A DNA stretch of 64,000 nucleotides from Tetracentron sinense (GCA_015143295.1 CM026556.1:19034547-19098546); one strand, 5' to 3'. Counted from the first letter of the stretch, positions 48,310 to 61,785 are shown. Translations and numbers: made by a program. Notes: a model not told the origin generated them from the sequence alone.

Positions 48310-49640
48310 TGTAATGACCCAAAATTTTAAAATAATACAATTTTGGGGTTATTGGTCCTTAACTGAGATGAATTGTACTAAAATTGATTAAATTTGTGGA
48401 AATTGGGTTTTTGTGTTGGACTGAATTTGTACCGATAAAAAATTCAGTGTTTTTCCTTGAAAATCGCACACTGCGTGTCAGTCGGCTATCTAGACAATAA
48501 ACCGTCGTGTCGGTTCCGTCACACATCGATTCACACAGCCGCGGTGTAATTTGTACCCGAAATGCAGGAAATCCGCGAAATTTGGAATTCTATCGGTCCT
48601 TAGTATTTTCAAATCGTCTCCATAGAAATCTTCGAAAATCACACACTGCATGTTGGTCGGTCGTCTAGACGACTGTCTGTCATCTCAGCTTTATTGCAAC
48701 TCAAACCGCGAAATTGTGGCGTGTTTAGTATCCAAAACCAGAATATTTAATGGTTTTGCAATTTTCTTTCGGATTGAGTGTTTACTGCCAAAACTCAGTA
48801 TTTTCCCTCGAGATTCGTACAATAGGTGTCGGACTGCCCCTTCTGCGGTCACCTGTCGTTTTGTCATCATCGCACGTCGTTTCGTGGAGTTACGGGGACC
48901 GTACGGGTGATAAAAGTGGGAAATTGGTCAAACCGGTCAACAGGCCACGTCATTGTGGCCATGTGCAAGCACATGAGCTTTGCCCACGTGGCACCACATA
49001 GGTAATCCACTAGCCTATATAAGGTGGGGAATCCCCCTCATTTTCACAAGAGGATAGAACCCTGTTCAGTTGATTCTAGAGAGATAAAGAGGAAAGAGGA
49101 GAGAGAAAGTGGGTTAGAGAGAAGTAGTTGTACTTGGGGGTTTTTCAACGTTCCCGACACGTTGGAGATGTCCGTTTCACCCTACGGAGCCTCGGTTTGC
49201 ATATAGAGAGGTAAAATCCATTTCCCTCCTATTTTTCCCTATTTACGCTTTTTTGGATGTGGAATGGTGTGATGATTTATGGCTTGGATGAACGAGGGTC
49301 GGAGACCCAGTATGATGTATATGGGATGAATGGGGATGTGTGTGAAGGGAGTAGAGGGGTGTAGCCCTCAATTTCGGGCTTGATAGGTCAGAATTTTGGC
49401 TCAATGGAATGAATTGTGATGAAATGTGGATGAGAAAGGGTCGGAGACCCGTTATGAAATGTGTTGCTATGTGTGTAAAAGCAAGAAGTGCATGAACCTC
49501 AGTTTCGGGCTGAAAAGCTTGAAATTTGGCCTTGCGATCAATCGTAGGTATGGTCGATGGTACGATCAATCATAATTAAAGTAGATTTTTTAGGGAGCCT
49601 GGGATGGGTTCCTTTATGTGTTGTGATGTCGTTTTTGTAT
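48310..49640 (+). mobile_element. truncated gypsy LTR, plus orientation
   Basis: Starts TGTAATGACCC and is related to the solo LTR at 2606 through U3 and past the leader (a 'cacactgcgtgtcagtcgg' motif repeated near 48468, 48640 and 48820; TATA-like gcctatataagg near 49013). It ends near 49640 where a reverse-oriented copy begins. Confidence 0.7.
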
Positions 49641-50650
49641 GACAAATGTTATGTTGACACTAGACAGCCGACTGGCACGTGGGGTGCGAGTTTTGAAGGA
49701 AAATACTGTGTTTTAATGACAAACACTGAGAACTGACCGAAAATCAAATCCCGCGGATTTCCTGGTTTTCTTATGTACGAGGCCTCACGGTTTCGTGAAT
49801 CGATGCATGACGGAGCTGACATGATGGGTAGTCGTCCAGGTAGCGGACCAACACGCAGTATGAGAATACCAGGAAGGTATCTCCTGTTTTTTTACCAGTA
49901 ATTATCGGAAATCAAATCCGATAATTAGAACCCCAAACACTTTTCCGAAATTTTACGGGTTCCGATTAGAGAAAGTGACACCCTAATATTTCTAAATATC
50001 AATCTTAAATTAATTATACTTAATTAAAGGTCATCCTGAACTCAAGATTTTATTCTAAAAATCTGGGTCGTTGCAAAGGAGCTCTACAACTTCTACCATA
50101 CAGTGCCTGAAAAGGTGTTATCTGTTTACGACTTGATAATTATTGTTGTAGGCGAACTCGATTAAGGGGAAAATGTTCATCCCAGCTTCCTTGAAAATCT
50201 AGCATACAAGCACGAAACATATCCTCTATGATCTGATTTACCCTCTTTGGTTGACCGTCTATCTGAGGGTGGAAGGTTGTACTGAAATCTAGGCAAGAAC
50301 CCATAGCTTGTTGAAAGCTCCTCCAAAACTTCGAAGTGAATCTTGGGTCTCGATCCGATACAATGCTAACCGGTACACCACGCAATGGACTACTTCCTTA
50401 ATGTATAGTTTAGCTAGCTTATTTGAGTTGAAGGTAGCGCGACAAGGAAGAAAATTAGCTGATTTAGTCAATTGTCGATCACAACCCAAATAGCATCAAA
50501 CCTGCCCTTGGCAATCCTACAATTAAGTCCATCACGATATTTTCCCACTTCCTTTCTGGAATAGGGAGTGGCTGAAGGAGTCTTCCCGGTTTTTGGTGTT
50601 CGGCTTTCACTTGTTGATGACACTTTCACTGGTGGTGCCGATCAATAGCC
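49641..50650 (-). mobile_element. gypsy integrase remnant with 3' LTR start, minus orientation
   Basis: Minus strand: integrase text [20 protein letters not shown] and TTFHPQIDGQPKRVNQIIED (50385-50140), then an LTR start TGCAACGACCC at 50075 running left to about 49650. The LTR belongs to the same family as 48310-49640, so two LTR pieces meet head to head. The chromodomain region is missing. Broken. Confidence 0.75.
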
Positions 50651-50747
50651 CCCTCCCCCTCTTTTTTTTTAACTCTTTTGCTATTTTTTATTAGTTTCAA
50701 ATTCATGCCATTAAATCATAGAAAAAGCTAAAAATGATCATTTATTT

Positions 50748-50751
<4 letters not shown>

Positions 50752-50809
<58 letters not shown>
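50752..50809. repeat. (TA)n microsatellite
   Basis: About 29 uninterrupted TA units directly before the first unit of the 50.8-56.3 kb repeat cluster. Confidence 0.95.
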
Positions 50810-50811
<2 letters not shown>

Positions 50812-51028
50812 CTTATTTCTTATATATAATGAGAATACACCCCTCTAAAACGGAGATGAATTTTTTCATAATTCTCAAATTTCCCTTATCATAATCATTA
50901 TATAAGATAAGCACTTGATTGAATGTTTTCTCAATACCCATACTACCCCTCACTCATATGAGACTTGAAATTTTCTATGGTTATAACCGGACTCCTTGGA
51001 GTCTAGTTATGCCACTAAGGTTGCCATG

Positions 51029-53086
51029 TGTAGAACCCTGAATTTATTACTCGTAATAATCGTGATGATTATTAGATTTTACGGAAACTTGAGTTTAAAA
51101 TTTAATATAATCTAGCTTATAAATTCTATGGGAAACACATTGATTTTAAAACCCAAATAAAGTACTTAATTTAAGACATGTTTAGAGTTAAATGGTACGA
51201 AAAGAAAAAATAAGCAAAACGTAGCAAAAGAGTTTTTTTTTTTAAAAAGGTGATCGGCACTCCGGCCAATCGATCACCCCTGATGGCGATCGATCGCCCA
51301 AAACACCGTTTTGGCCTCTTTTTGCACGATTTTTCAATTTTTGGAATCCCTAGGGCTCCTAACACTATAAATACTCCTTATAATCATGGGTTGAGGGTTT
51401 CTAAGGGTTTCTAAAGCTTTCTAAACCTACGAGAGAGAGAGAGAGAAAGGGATTTTGAGAGATTCAGAGGAAAGATCAAAGGTTTTGCAACAAAAAATGG
51501 TGAAAAGGCTTAGATCAATCACATTCGCAAGTGCTTGATTGGAGGGAAGCGATCGGGAGAGGTAAATATATCATCCTTCCTATCAATATAGTGATTTTTA
51601 ATACAAATAATATGAAAGAATTAGATTTAAAGCAAGAAAAACAAGATCAAGCATGTTTATGACATATTAATCCCCTACGAAAGATAGTTATGAGGTTTAA
51701 AGATGTTTTTCCTTATGATTTTATTATGCAAGATAGATTATGATGGTTAGAGATGTTTCCTTATTATTTTTATTATGAATATCAACAAGGGGAAAGTGAA
51801 TGATTTTATGGTTTATGTATGATGAAGAATAGAGGAAGGGATGATGGTTGGATTTGATGGAATGATTATGGGTTTGCTTTGAAACTATGATATATAATAA
51901 ACTAGGGTTCTATGAGATTAATTTGATTAAAATTATGTATTGAAAATTGAGACATGATAAATAAAATTGTCCCTTATTTTATTGTCGAGAACTTCATAGA
52001 CCTATATTTTATATTGACTAATTATGAGAAATGCTGCATGTTTAAATTAGTGCATGATTTACAATCACCATTATTTCACTCATACTTATTCACGAATTTA
52101 AATATGTACAAGCATGATAATAAGCAAGATAACAAGTATTATGCAAGTGTACAAAAACACAAGCATGGCTGTATGATTGAGTTTTGCACTAACTGAGTAC
52201 CCACAAGCCTAAGATCAAGGCAAGACAGGCCGTATCCACCGGTTAATGTGTAGACAAGCCGTATACACCAGATAATGTGTAGACAAGACGTATACACCGG
52301 ATAATGTGTAGACAAGCCGTATGCACCGGATAATGTGTAAACCGTGTGATACCTCAGAAAATAGGGTATTTATTAATCTCTACCCAATATCTAGGGTAGA
52401 GTTATTTTAAGTTATTGCATCTTGCATGTTGTTGGATACATTCACGAACAAGATAGACAAGTAAGATATACAAGAGAAACAAGTACAAGTGAGCACGTAT
52501 AAGAATTGAATTTGAATTATGTATCCGCACTCTAAATTGTTTATATGTTTACATGTCATGTCAAATTCTAAATTATGCTTTATATTAAATGTTGTTATAT
52601 TGTTAGTTACGAGTTTATATATACGTGGAGTAACTTGTTACTCAACCGATGACTGCTGTTGTCGGCAGGTGCTAGGTTTGATATCTGTGCCCCAGGACCT
52701 TAGGAAGAGGAAGAGTACGAGGAAGAAGAGGAAGAGCCAGCATGTGATTACCCCGATGGTGAATGGAATTTGGACCGTTGGCCATTTCCTGGAAATTAGA
52801 TTATTAGTTTTATATTTGGAGTTAAGACATTGTAATAGACTTAATGTTGGATTTATGGTTAGATTGAATTGATAAATGGGAATCAGGATGAATGATTTAA
52901 ATTATAGATTATGTTTGAGTATTTATTTCAGACATTAGAATTGATCATGATTTATTTAAAGCAAAATTTTCAAGTTCATGTTTTCAAAATTGCCTTAAAT
53001 GCTTTAAGACAGGAAGATATGAAAGTGATGGTTAAGTCACGTGCCAAAGTCTCACATTAAGCTAGGTGGGATTTTGGGGCGCAACA
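51029..53086 (+). mobile_element. solo LTR, Ty3/gypsy, 2058 bp
   Basis: Starts TGTAGAACCC, ends GGGGCGCAACA. The 5-bp TSD CCATG flanks it exactly (51024-51028 and 53087-53091) and lies inside the interrupted repeat unit. U3 holds GGCGATCGATCGCC (51285-51298) and two weaker sites near 51249 and 51265; TATA box cactataaatac near 51364. A 30-bp minisatellite lies at 52225-52350. Confidence 0.9.
52225..52350. repeat. 30-bp minisatellite in the 51-kb solo LTR
   Basis: About four units of 'agacaagccgtatacaccgg' plus 'ataatgtgt'. Confidence 0.8.
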
Positions 53087-56000
53087 CCATGTGTCTCTTT
53101 TAACACTCCTTTATTTTGGTTAAGATTTATCCACTCATAAGGTTCACCCACTTATCCTTAATCTTTAGAAAAATATTATGAAAAAAATTAAACCCTAGGA
53201 GTTTTTGAATTTTAATCAAGGTTTAAAAAAAATTAATATATTTTTTCTAAAAATATTTAGGGTTGCAAAAGAGACACATGGCAACCTCAAGGGCGTAATC
53301 GGACTCCAACCGTGGTTAAGATTCACCCATCCCTAGGTTTCACCCACTTATTTTGGTTAATTTTTTTTCATACTTTCTTATCTTATCTTCCTATATCTTC
53401 TTCTTATCTCATATATAATGAGAATACCCCTTAAGGTAGGCTGATTTTTTTTCATAATCTCCAAACTACCCTTATCATAATCATATAAAAGACAAACACT
53501 TGACTGAATGTTTGCTTAATTCCCATACTACCCCACTCATCTGTCTATTAGACTTGAAATTCTCTACGGTTATAATTAATCGGACTCCTTAGAGTCTGGT
53601 TCTGCCATTGAGGTCACCATGTGTTCCTTTTAACACTCCTTAATTGTGGTTAAGATTCACCCACCCCCTAGGGTTCAACCACTTATCCTTGGTTTTTAGA
53701 AAAAAATATGAAAAAAATTAACCCTATGAGTTAGTAAATTTTAAATAGAGTTCCAAAAAATTAATATTTTTTCTAAAAATATTAAGGGGTGTCAAAAAGA
53801 GACACATGGCAACCTCAAGGGCGTAATAACCGAACCCCAACTGTGGTTAAGTTTCACCCACCCCTAGGGTTCACCCACTTATTCAGTGGCACACACGGAC
53901 TCCTCGCTCTCTTGAAAAAATGCTCCAAAAGAAGAACATCTCGCCAAGGCCCCGCATGCCCCCTTTCTTTGCTATACCCAAAATGCCCATAACGCTTTTT
54001 GGTTCTCAAAATGTCTCTATGTCATATTTCTATAACCAACGACCCTAGGGTTCACCCACTTATCCTTAGTTTTTAGAAAAAAAAAAATTAGAATTTTTTG
54101 TTAGCCCAATGAATAGTGAATTTTAACTAGTATTTAAATAAATTAATATTTGTTTCCTATAAATCAAGGATATATGGGTGAACTCTAAGGAAATTAATAT
54201 TTTTTCCTAAAACTCAAGGATATATGGGTGAACTCTAGGGGTAGCTGAACCTTAACCATAGTTAAGGGGTATCAAAAGAGACACATTGCAACTTCAAGGG
54301 CGTAACTAGACTCCAACTATGGTTAAGATTCACCCACCCCTAGGGTTCACCCACTTATCCTTGGTTTTTAGAAAAAATAATAATTTTTTTAAAACCCTGG
54401 TTAAAATTAACCAAGTCCTACGGAAAAAAATTTTAAATTTTTTTCAAAAAAACCAAGGGTAAGTGGGTGAACCCTAGGGGTGGGTGAATCTTAACCGTAG
54501 TTAAGGTGTTTAAAGGGACACATGGCGACCTTAGTGGCATAACTGGCCAGACTCCTCACTCTTTTGGCAAAACACTTTGAAAGAAGAACGTCTCATCATG
54601 GCCTTGTTATACCCAAAATACCTCTAAAGCCTTTTGGTTTTCAAAATATCCTTACCTCATATTTCTATAACCAATGTGTCCCTCACAATTTATTTTATCC
54701 ATAATGTCCCATAAGTTTCTATACTCCAAATATTCCTTAATTGTTTTTTTCCAAAATGCCCTCACTAGGGTCTCTCTTCTCCATTTCTCTCCCCTTCTCC
54801 TCTCTCTCACGTGCTGCTCACTAGTATATATATTGAGAATACATTTCTTAAAAAATGTAGATGAATTTTTTCATAATTCTCAAACTATCCTTATTATAAT
54901 CATTATATAAGACAAACACTTGATTGAATGTTTGCTTAATTCTCATACTACCTTTCACTCAAATTAGACTTATCTATGGTTATAAACGGACTCCATAGAC
55001 TCTAGTTTCGCTATTGAGGTCGCCATGTGTCCCTTTTAACACTCCTTAATTGTGGTTAAGATTCACCCACTTATCCTTTGTTTTTAGGAAAAAATATATG
55101 AAAAAAAATTAAACCTTAGAAGTTAGTGAATTTTAACTAGGGTTTAAAAATAACATTTTTTTTCTAAAAATATTAAGGGGTGTCAAAAGAGACTCATGGC
55201 AACCTCGAGGGCGTAACCAGAATCCAACTGTGGTTAAAATTCACCCACCCTAGGGAACACCCACTTATCTAGTTAAAATTTCATATGTTTTTTCTAAAAA
55301 CCAAGATAAGTCAGTGAACCCAAGGGATGGGTGAATCTTAACCACAGTTAAGTAGTGTTCAAAGGGACACATGGCGACCTCAGTGGCGTAACCGAACTCC
55401 TCACTCTCTTGGAAAAATGCTTTGAAAGAAGAGCGTCCTGCCAAGGCCCCGCCTGCCCCTTTCTCTGCTATACCCAAACTGCCCCTAAAGCTTTTTGGTT
55501 CTCAAATGTCTCTATGTCATATTTCTATAACCAACGACCCTAGGATTCACTCACTTATTCTTGGATTTTAGAAAAATAATAAGGGACTCAAATTTAAACC
55601 TACAAGTTAGTGAATTCTCACCAAAATTTAAAAAATATTTTTTTCCTAAAAACCAAGGATAGGTGGGTGAATTTTAAGGATAGGTGAACCTTAACCACAT
55701 TTAAGGGGGGTCAAAAGAGACACATTGCAACCTTAAGGGCATAACCAGACTCCAACTATGGTTAAGATTCACCCAACCCTAGGGCTCACACACATCCTTG
55801 GTTTTTAGAAAAAAATATTAACTTTTGTTAAACCCTGATTAAAATTCACTAACTCCTAGGGTTCAATTTTTTGTCATACTTTTTTTATAAAAAAAAAACA
55901 AGGATAAGTGGGTGAACCCTAGGGGTGGCTAGATCTTAACCACAGTTAAAGAGTGTTAAAAGGGACACATGGGGACCTTGGGGCATAACTGTACCCCTCG

Positions 56001-56283
56001 CTCTCTTGGCAAAATGCTCCGAAAGAAGAACATCTCATCAAAGCCCCGTCCGCCCCCTTTCTTTGCTATACGCAAAATGCCCCTAAAGTCTTTTGGTTTT
56101 CAAAATATCTCTACGTCATATTTCTATAAGTAACGTGTCCCTCACAATCTTTTATTCACATTGTCCCTCAAGTTTCTATTCCCAAAATATTCTTTAATTT
56201 TTTTTCCAAAATGCCTTCATTTGGGTCCCTCTTCCCAATCTCTCCCCCCTTCCCTTCTCTCTCACGTGCATCGTGCCGCCCAT

Positions 56284-56975
56284 TAGTATATATATATAAT
56301 ACTTTTGAATTTACCTCCCATATCCTTAGAAATCAATTTTCCACTCGTTGGTAATGAGGATATGTGCAATGGCCCAACACCAGAAAAGTAAAGTGGTTGA
56401 ATAGTATCAAATCATAAGCTACCTACTACCTTGTCCATTCTATCGCGCCTCACCTCTCTTTAGGAATCAGATCCGGATCGGACCTCAGAATCATAGGCGG
56501 GCATATCTTTGTCGACCCATAGTTCGCTCTACTGGCGAGGAGCTAACTACTATTGCTCCTCGCTCTCACATAGCCGACCCTTCAACTCGGGTTAGTTTTT
56601 TTTAATCCTTTAGTTAATTGTTTTTTTAATTTTCTAAAAACAGGGTAGATGGATGAACCCTAAGGGTGGATGAATCTTAACCCCAGTTAAATGAGGTTAT
56701 AAGGGAGACACATGGCAAGAAAATAGGAGCCGAGGCGCCCTTCCTCGCGTCATCGACTGAGGAGGTGATTATTTTCCAACTTTATCAATAGCAATGGCGA
56801 AATAAGATCTAAATCTTAAAAAGAATAATAAATGGAAAAAGTTTGATTTTGCTTTAGAAGCCAGATCAGGCTAAAAAATAATAATTGATATTGTCGCCGC
56901 TGCGTTACTGATGTTATGTGTGGCAATAAAACTCGCTATTTCTTTTACTATTTTTTTGTTGATAAATGTGGATAC
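56284..56975. other. unassigned sequence with one fold-back module
   Basis: AT-rich with a GC-richer patch (about 56440-56590). Near 56645-56720 lies one reverse copy of the 'gggtgaatcttaacc' module from the adjacent cluster. No gene recognised. Confidence 0.4.
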
Positions 56976-59546
56976 TGTGAGCACGGAATTTCACTCACTC
57001 GAAAAATGTCTCACGGGATTAGAGTTGCCACTTATTAATTCAGAAGGGATAGTCCCCGGGAAATGTTGGATAAGGTCTTGGTCTACGATCAAGGATCGAG
57101 GTAAGAGGTTCGGTTAAGTTCGGGGAAGGGGTTAGGCACCCCGATACTTCCACATATTGTGGTTCCCTATTTGTGAGGTTTAAGCCAAAATTAAGATCAA
57201 GATTAATCGAATGTCAAAGTGTTTAACTTAATACTAACCGGAAGAAAGTAAAAGCTAACTAGGGTCAAACCCGGGTTGGGTTGCCTACATACTCACATTG
57301 GGGTGAGATCAGACCGAGCATAGTTCTAGTACTTGAGTTCGTGCTAAGGCGAGAGGGTGTGTAGTGCACACCAAGGGTGGCTAATGGGTCAAATCCGAAG
57401 ATTAGGGTTTTGCTTGACCGAGGTTGGTCAATGTGCAAAAATGTTGAGCTCGGAGGCCAAAGGATGTGTTAACTCAGGATTAGGGTTGTTAACCGGAGTT
57501 AAAAATGAAGTTAACCATGGTTAAAAAGTCCAAGAATGATATTTTTTGGTCTTTCATATTTTTATTAATTTTTAGGGATTTTTCCATATTTTTTATGGGG
57601 TTAAATAGTGCTTAACCATGGTTGAAAATTAACCGGGGCCACTTTAATCATGGTTAAGGATCATGGTTAGTCAAAAATGGGCCCAAAGGTTATGGCAGGG
57701 CCTACAGTGGCCTCCTACTAGGTTTAGGCCCTACACAAAGCCCAAGATAAAAAAAATTACAGAATGGAGGTAATCGGATTACCTCCATTTCTGTAAATTT
57801 TTAACCATGGTTTGTGGGGGTGTAATCAGGATTAGGGATCACCCCTGGGTAAAGTAAAAACATGGTTGGGTAGCCTGGCATCCAAGCTTTCCAGTGGGCT
57901 AAGTCTCAGGCCCAGAACAGAACAGGTGTGGGCCCCACAGGGGCCCAAAGTTGATAAAAATAAAACCTGTAATGTCGGCAATCAGAGTGCCGACATTCTG
58001 AACATAAATTTTATCAGAGTTTGGGGCCATGCTAACCATGGTTAAGCTTGGCCCCTGAAACCGAAAATCTGCAGAAAAGTAGCCTGAAGTTAGGGCTTCA
58101 AAATGGGTCTAGAATGTGCCCAGAGGCTTGATGCATGTGGACCCCACAGGGGCCCAAAGTCACTGTTTGAAAATGCCCAAGGTGTCGATAATCAGACTAC
58201 CGACAGTCTGATAACCTGGGTTTAAGGTCACGTTAACCAAGGTTAAGCTCAGGGAGGTTCCATAGTGTCGGTATTGCGATTGCCGACACTATGCAAATTA
58301 TTTTTAAGAAAAAAAAACAGATATCCCCCACTATGGGGGTTGCACCAGTGTACCTCCAAGAGGTTCCTCATGATCTGAGGACCCCCAGAAGCCTTAAGGG
58401 GAGTGGCCAAGTATCGAGGGGGTGTTGCACCCGAGCTACATGCCTCGAGGGACCCCCCACACCTATGGAGAAGGTGGGGAGGTTCATGTCCTCGACTGGA
58501 AGTTAAATGAGCAAAAAACCAAGAAAAATGGGACCCCTCGTTCAGGACCAGGGGTCCCTTACAGCTGAAACCGAAAGAGAGAGGGATGAGGGGTGGCCCT
58601 ACCCTTGGTGAGTTGCTACAGCGGTGCACAGGCGGAGGTGGGGGTTGGCACAGGCGTGAGGCGAGGTTGGCACAAGTGTGGACTCAGCTAAGTGGAACTT
58701 AGTGACTCAGGTGGGTTGGTTTGGAGTTTGGCAGAGGTTGGAGGTGCTCTTGCAGAGGTTGGATGTGAAAACCGACTGTCTCAAATGCATGGGGATAGCT
58801 TGGTTTTTATAGAAGAGGTGGGAGGACCCTTAGGGGCATTTCGGGGATTTTAAAGGTGTGGGGGACCAATGGGGGAGGTCCCAAGCGGGTGCAGAGGGGT
58901 CTGCTACACGTTTGCAGAGAAAACCAAGATGGCGGTAATCGAATTACCACCACCACAAGAGCAGGCTTAACAGGGGATGTCGATGAAGGGATTACCAACA
59001 CCCTAGGTTTAATTCCTCTTTGAGCCCTGTCCTGGCACATTTGGGCCGAAAGGCATGTAGGGCACCCATTTTGGGGGTTTTCCCGCCCTTTTCCGGATTG
59101 GAGGGTGTGGGTCCCGCCCATGTGGACCTCAAGGGTTGTGGTGGGCCCAAGTTTGGGCCTCAAAAAGGCTTGGGCTTTATGGATTTGAGGTTTTTGGATT
59201 GTTTAAATGGGCCTTGAGCCCGTAGGGCTTGAACCTAGGTTTTGCTAGGGCTAGGTCTAGGATTTGGTCTAGGGCTTAGCTAGGGCTCTCCTAGGGTTTG
59301 GTTTAGGTTTTGGGTATTGAAATGCTAATGGGTCGTGAGCCCAAATGGGTTTACCTAGGGTTTTAGGGTTTTTTAAAGGTGATGGGTCATGAACCCAAGG
59401 GTCTAGACTCTAGGGTTTAGGGTTCTAGGGTTTGTCCTAGGGTTTAGGGTTTCACTAGGGTTTAGCCTAAGGCTCACCTATGGTTAGACAGGGGACTCCA
59501 CTGGGGATTGACAGGGTTTAGGGGGTGTAAAAATTGGGTGCTTACA
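56976..59546 (+). mobile_element. solo LTR, Tat/Ogre-like gypsy, 2571 bp
   Basis: Starts TGTGAGCACGG and ends GGTGCTTACA; the TSD GATAC flanks it exactly (56971-56975 and 59547-59551). It shares the 'agggatagtccc' and 'ggggttaggcaccccgat' opening and the overall layout with the LTR at 27824. Contains TTAACCATGGTTAA-type words and a hairpin series (57763-58951) with stems different from the first LTR. No internal region remains. Confidence 0.88.
57763..58951. repeat. hairpin series in the Tat solo LTR
   Basis: 57763-57789 (13-bp perfect arms AATGGAGGTAATC), 57971-57997 (10-bp arms AATGTCGGCA), about 58183-58206 (TGTCGATA, one mismatch), 58261-58293 (13-bp arms CATAGTGTCGGTA, one G-T type mismatch), 58931-58951 (GGCGGTAAT, one mismatch). 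Confidence 0.8.
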
Positions 59547-60639
59547 GATACCCTAAGCCTTAAAGGCTCAGACTAATCTCAAATACCCCCAACCCATACA
59601 ACCGATATTGAGGGGAGCCCAGGAATCGACCTCCGGGTTTACGGTTCGTCCTTCGGCCGCTTCACTATTTCTTTGACTAAGGTATATACCGATGATTAAA
59701 CTATCTCTCGGTTACATAATGTCACGCCCCAAAATACCCCCTACGAGTTAAGGGATACTTTAGAGGTGACTATTCTTACCTGCCAAACCATCCTGCAATG
59801 AACAAGGTAAACATAATATTATAACTGCAATAATCAGAATACGGAAGCTCAACATGAGTGCGGAAGCATGAACTAACTTTTTTTTTTCATAACAAGGTAG
59901 TCAGTATTCCAAGTGAAAATATACATAACATATCAAGTCAAGGGTGGACATGCCCACTCATCAAAATACAAAAGAATATCGAGCCTGCTATGCTCAACAA
60001 TAATCTAAATACGGCCAGACATCCTGGTCTCTATCCTCCTGCGACTGCATCGGGATAGGAGGCTCTCTCTCCTCTACATACTCCTCCTCAACCCAAGGCT
60101 CATGGTTGAGGGCATCATCGATACCTGCCGACATAAAAGTATGACTGAGCATGGAATACTCAACGAGTACAAGCTACTAGCTAACAATAGCAATAACACT
60201 CGCAACAAAAGCAACAAGATATAATTCATCACATCAATTAAAACAATAATAACAATATACGACATTCATAGCATTGAAAGTAAAGCAAGATAATAATCAT
60301 GACACGCTTGCATGAATGCGAGCACTCTAGTAAAACTTATACTTTTAAAGTCATATTTTATTCTTGAAAATAGTCTTTCATGTTTCTTTCAAAACTTGCG
60401 TGTCATGTTTGAAAACATGTTCTTGTCTTGGTTTTGTTCGTGAGAATCACACTTGTTTATCTTGTCTTGCTTGGAATCACTTGTCTTGTTTGTTCTTGTC
60501 ATGATCTTGACTCAACTTGCTTGTATACTTGTGAACCGGAAGTTAGTGCCCTTGAAGCAACTTGTGAGCCGGGAATGTAAATTCCCTTCAGCGAAATATA
60601 TATATATATATAGAAAATGGTACACCAACCTCCTTGTCT

Positions 60640-60800
60640 TGTTTTCTTGTGAACCAGGTATGACATATCTTACGATATGCCCTACCCTTGACCGGCCCAA
60701 TATCCGGCTTTATCAACTTGTCTTGTTTTCTTGTGAGCCAGGTATGACATATCCTAGAGATATGCCCTACCCTTGACCGGCTCGATGCCCGGCTTTATCA
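60640..60800. repeat. two-copy repeat in the 59.7-kb solo LTR
   Basis: Two units of about 72 bp, each with 'cttgtgagccaggtatgaca', 'atatgccctacccttgaccgg' shortened here to its core, and 'cggctttatca'. Corresponds in place to the longer minisatellite of the 21197 LTR but has another sequence. Confidence 0.65.
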
Positions 60801-61785
60801 TTCATTTTGTGAATCACATTTCTTGTTCTTATTGTTTTCTTAGCTACATATACTTGAAAACTCGATTCATGCATGCATACGTGCTCGTGGGTGTGATTCG
60901 TGAACATAATAATGGCATGGAAAGATTTAGGACAACATATAACATTTGAACAATTATAGGCACATGAGAAATTTAGGAGATTCATGAGCACGTCATCATA
61001 TTTACAAATTCTTGGGGAAATATCCCTATCTCATATCTCATAGATTTGGTTTCACATTTCACACATGCAATAAATCAAACACCTTGCATGCAACATTTTC
61101 TTCACTCTTATTCATATGTTTTTAGCCTTAGGTTTTCATCTCATTCATGCATTATATCAAACACATAGTGTTCAAGGTTCTTGTAAGCATTTATTTCATA
61201 TTTTATCATTCCAACATTTCATCAAACACATGGGTGCATTCATTATGAATATAATGTCCTTCCATCATTTCCATCACACAACATTCATCATCCTCCATGG
61301 CATCATTTCTTACTTAGTTCATTTTATGCAATTATGGAAACTTAGTTCATTTTATAACTTGTAAATGCAAAAACCAAAGCATAATCACTTCACAAGGGAA
61401 AACCTAAGTTATTTCTAAGTTAACTAGTATGGGTGTACTAACCTTAAAGATCAAAGCTTGATCTTGAAGAAATCCCTTGATTTTGGAACCCCACTTGATG
61501 TAGAAGATCCACTTGAACAATTGCTCCAAGCTTGAAGTGAGGAAGGATCCACAACTTGAAGAATGGAGGAACTCTTGCTTGAGTGAGGATGATCCAACCT
61601 TGATCTTGGGTTCTTCTTCCTCCAATCCAACTCCCTTGAAGGAATCTCCAAATCTCCTTCCTCTTCCTCTCTCAATCTCCTCTTAGTCTCTCTAGGTTTA
61701 GGGTAAGCCAAAAATTGGAAGCCCTATTTATAGGCAAAGGGTGAAAACCCTCAAAATCCCGAAATAAAATTTTGGGTTCTCGACA

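Larger units (their letters stand above)
50829..56283. repeat. tandem inverted-repeat-rich elements (about 1.4-kb units)
   Basis: Two nearly complete head-to-tail units (53419-54826 and 54835-56283) and one shorter unit (50829-53412, split by the solo LTR at 51029). Each starts near 'gagaatac' beside a TATATA run and ends with a 'ctctctcacgtgc' stretch and 'actag' or 'attag'. Inside, a module containing 'ttcacccacccctagggttc' and 'acccacttatccttgg' occurs in both orientations many times, so single strands can fold on themselves. Only short spurious frames occur. Superfamily unclear: MITE/fold-back or Helitron-like. Confidence 0.7.
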
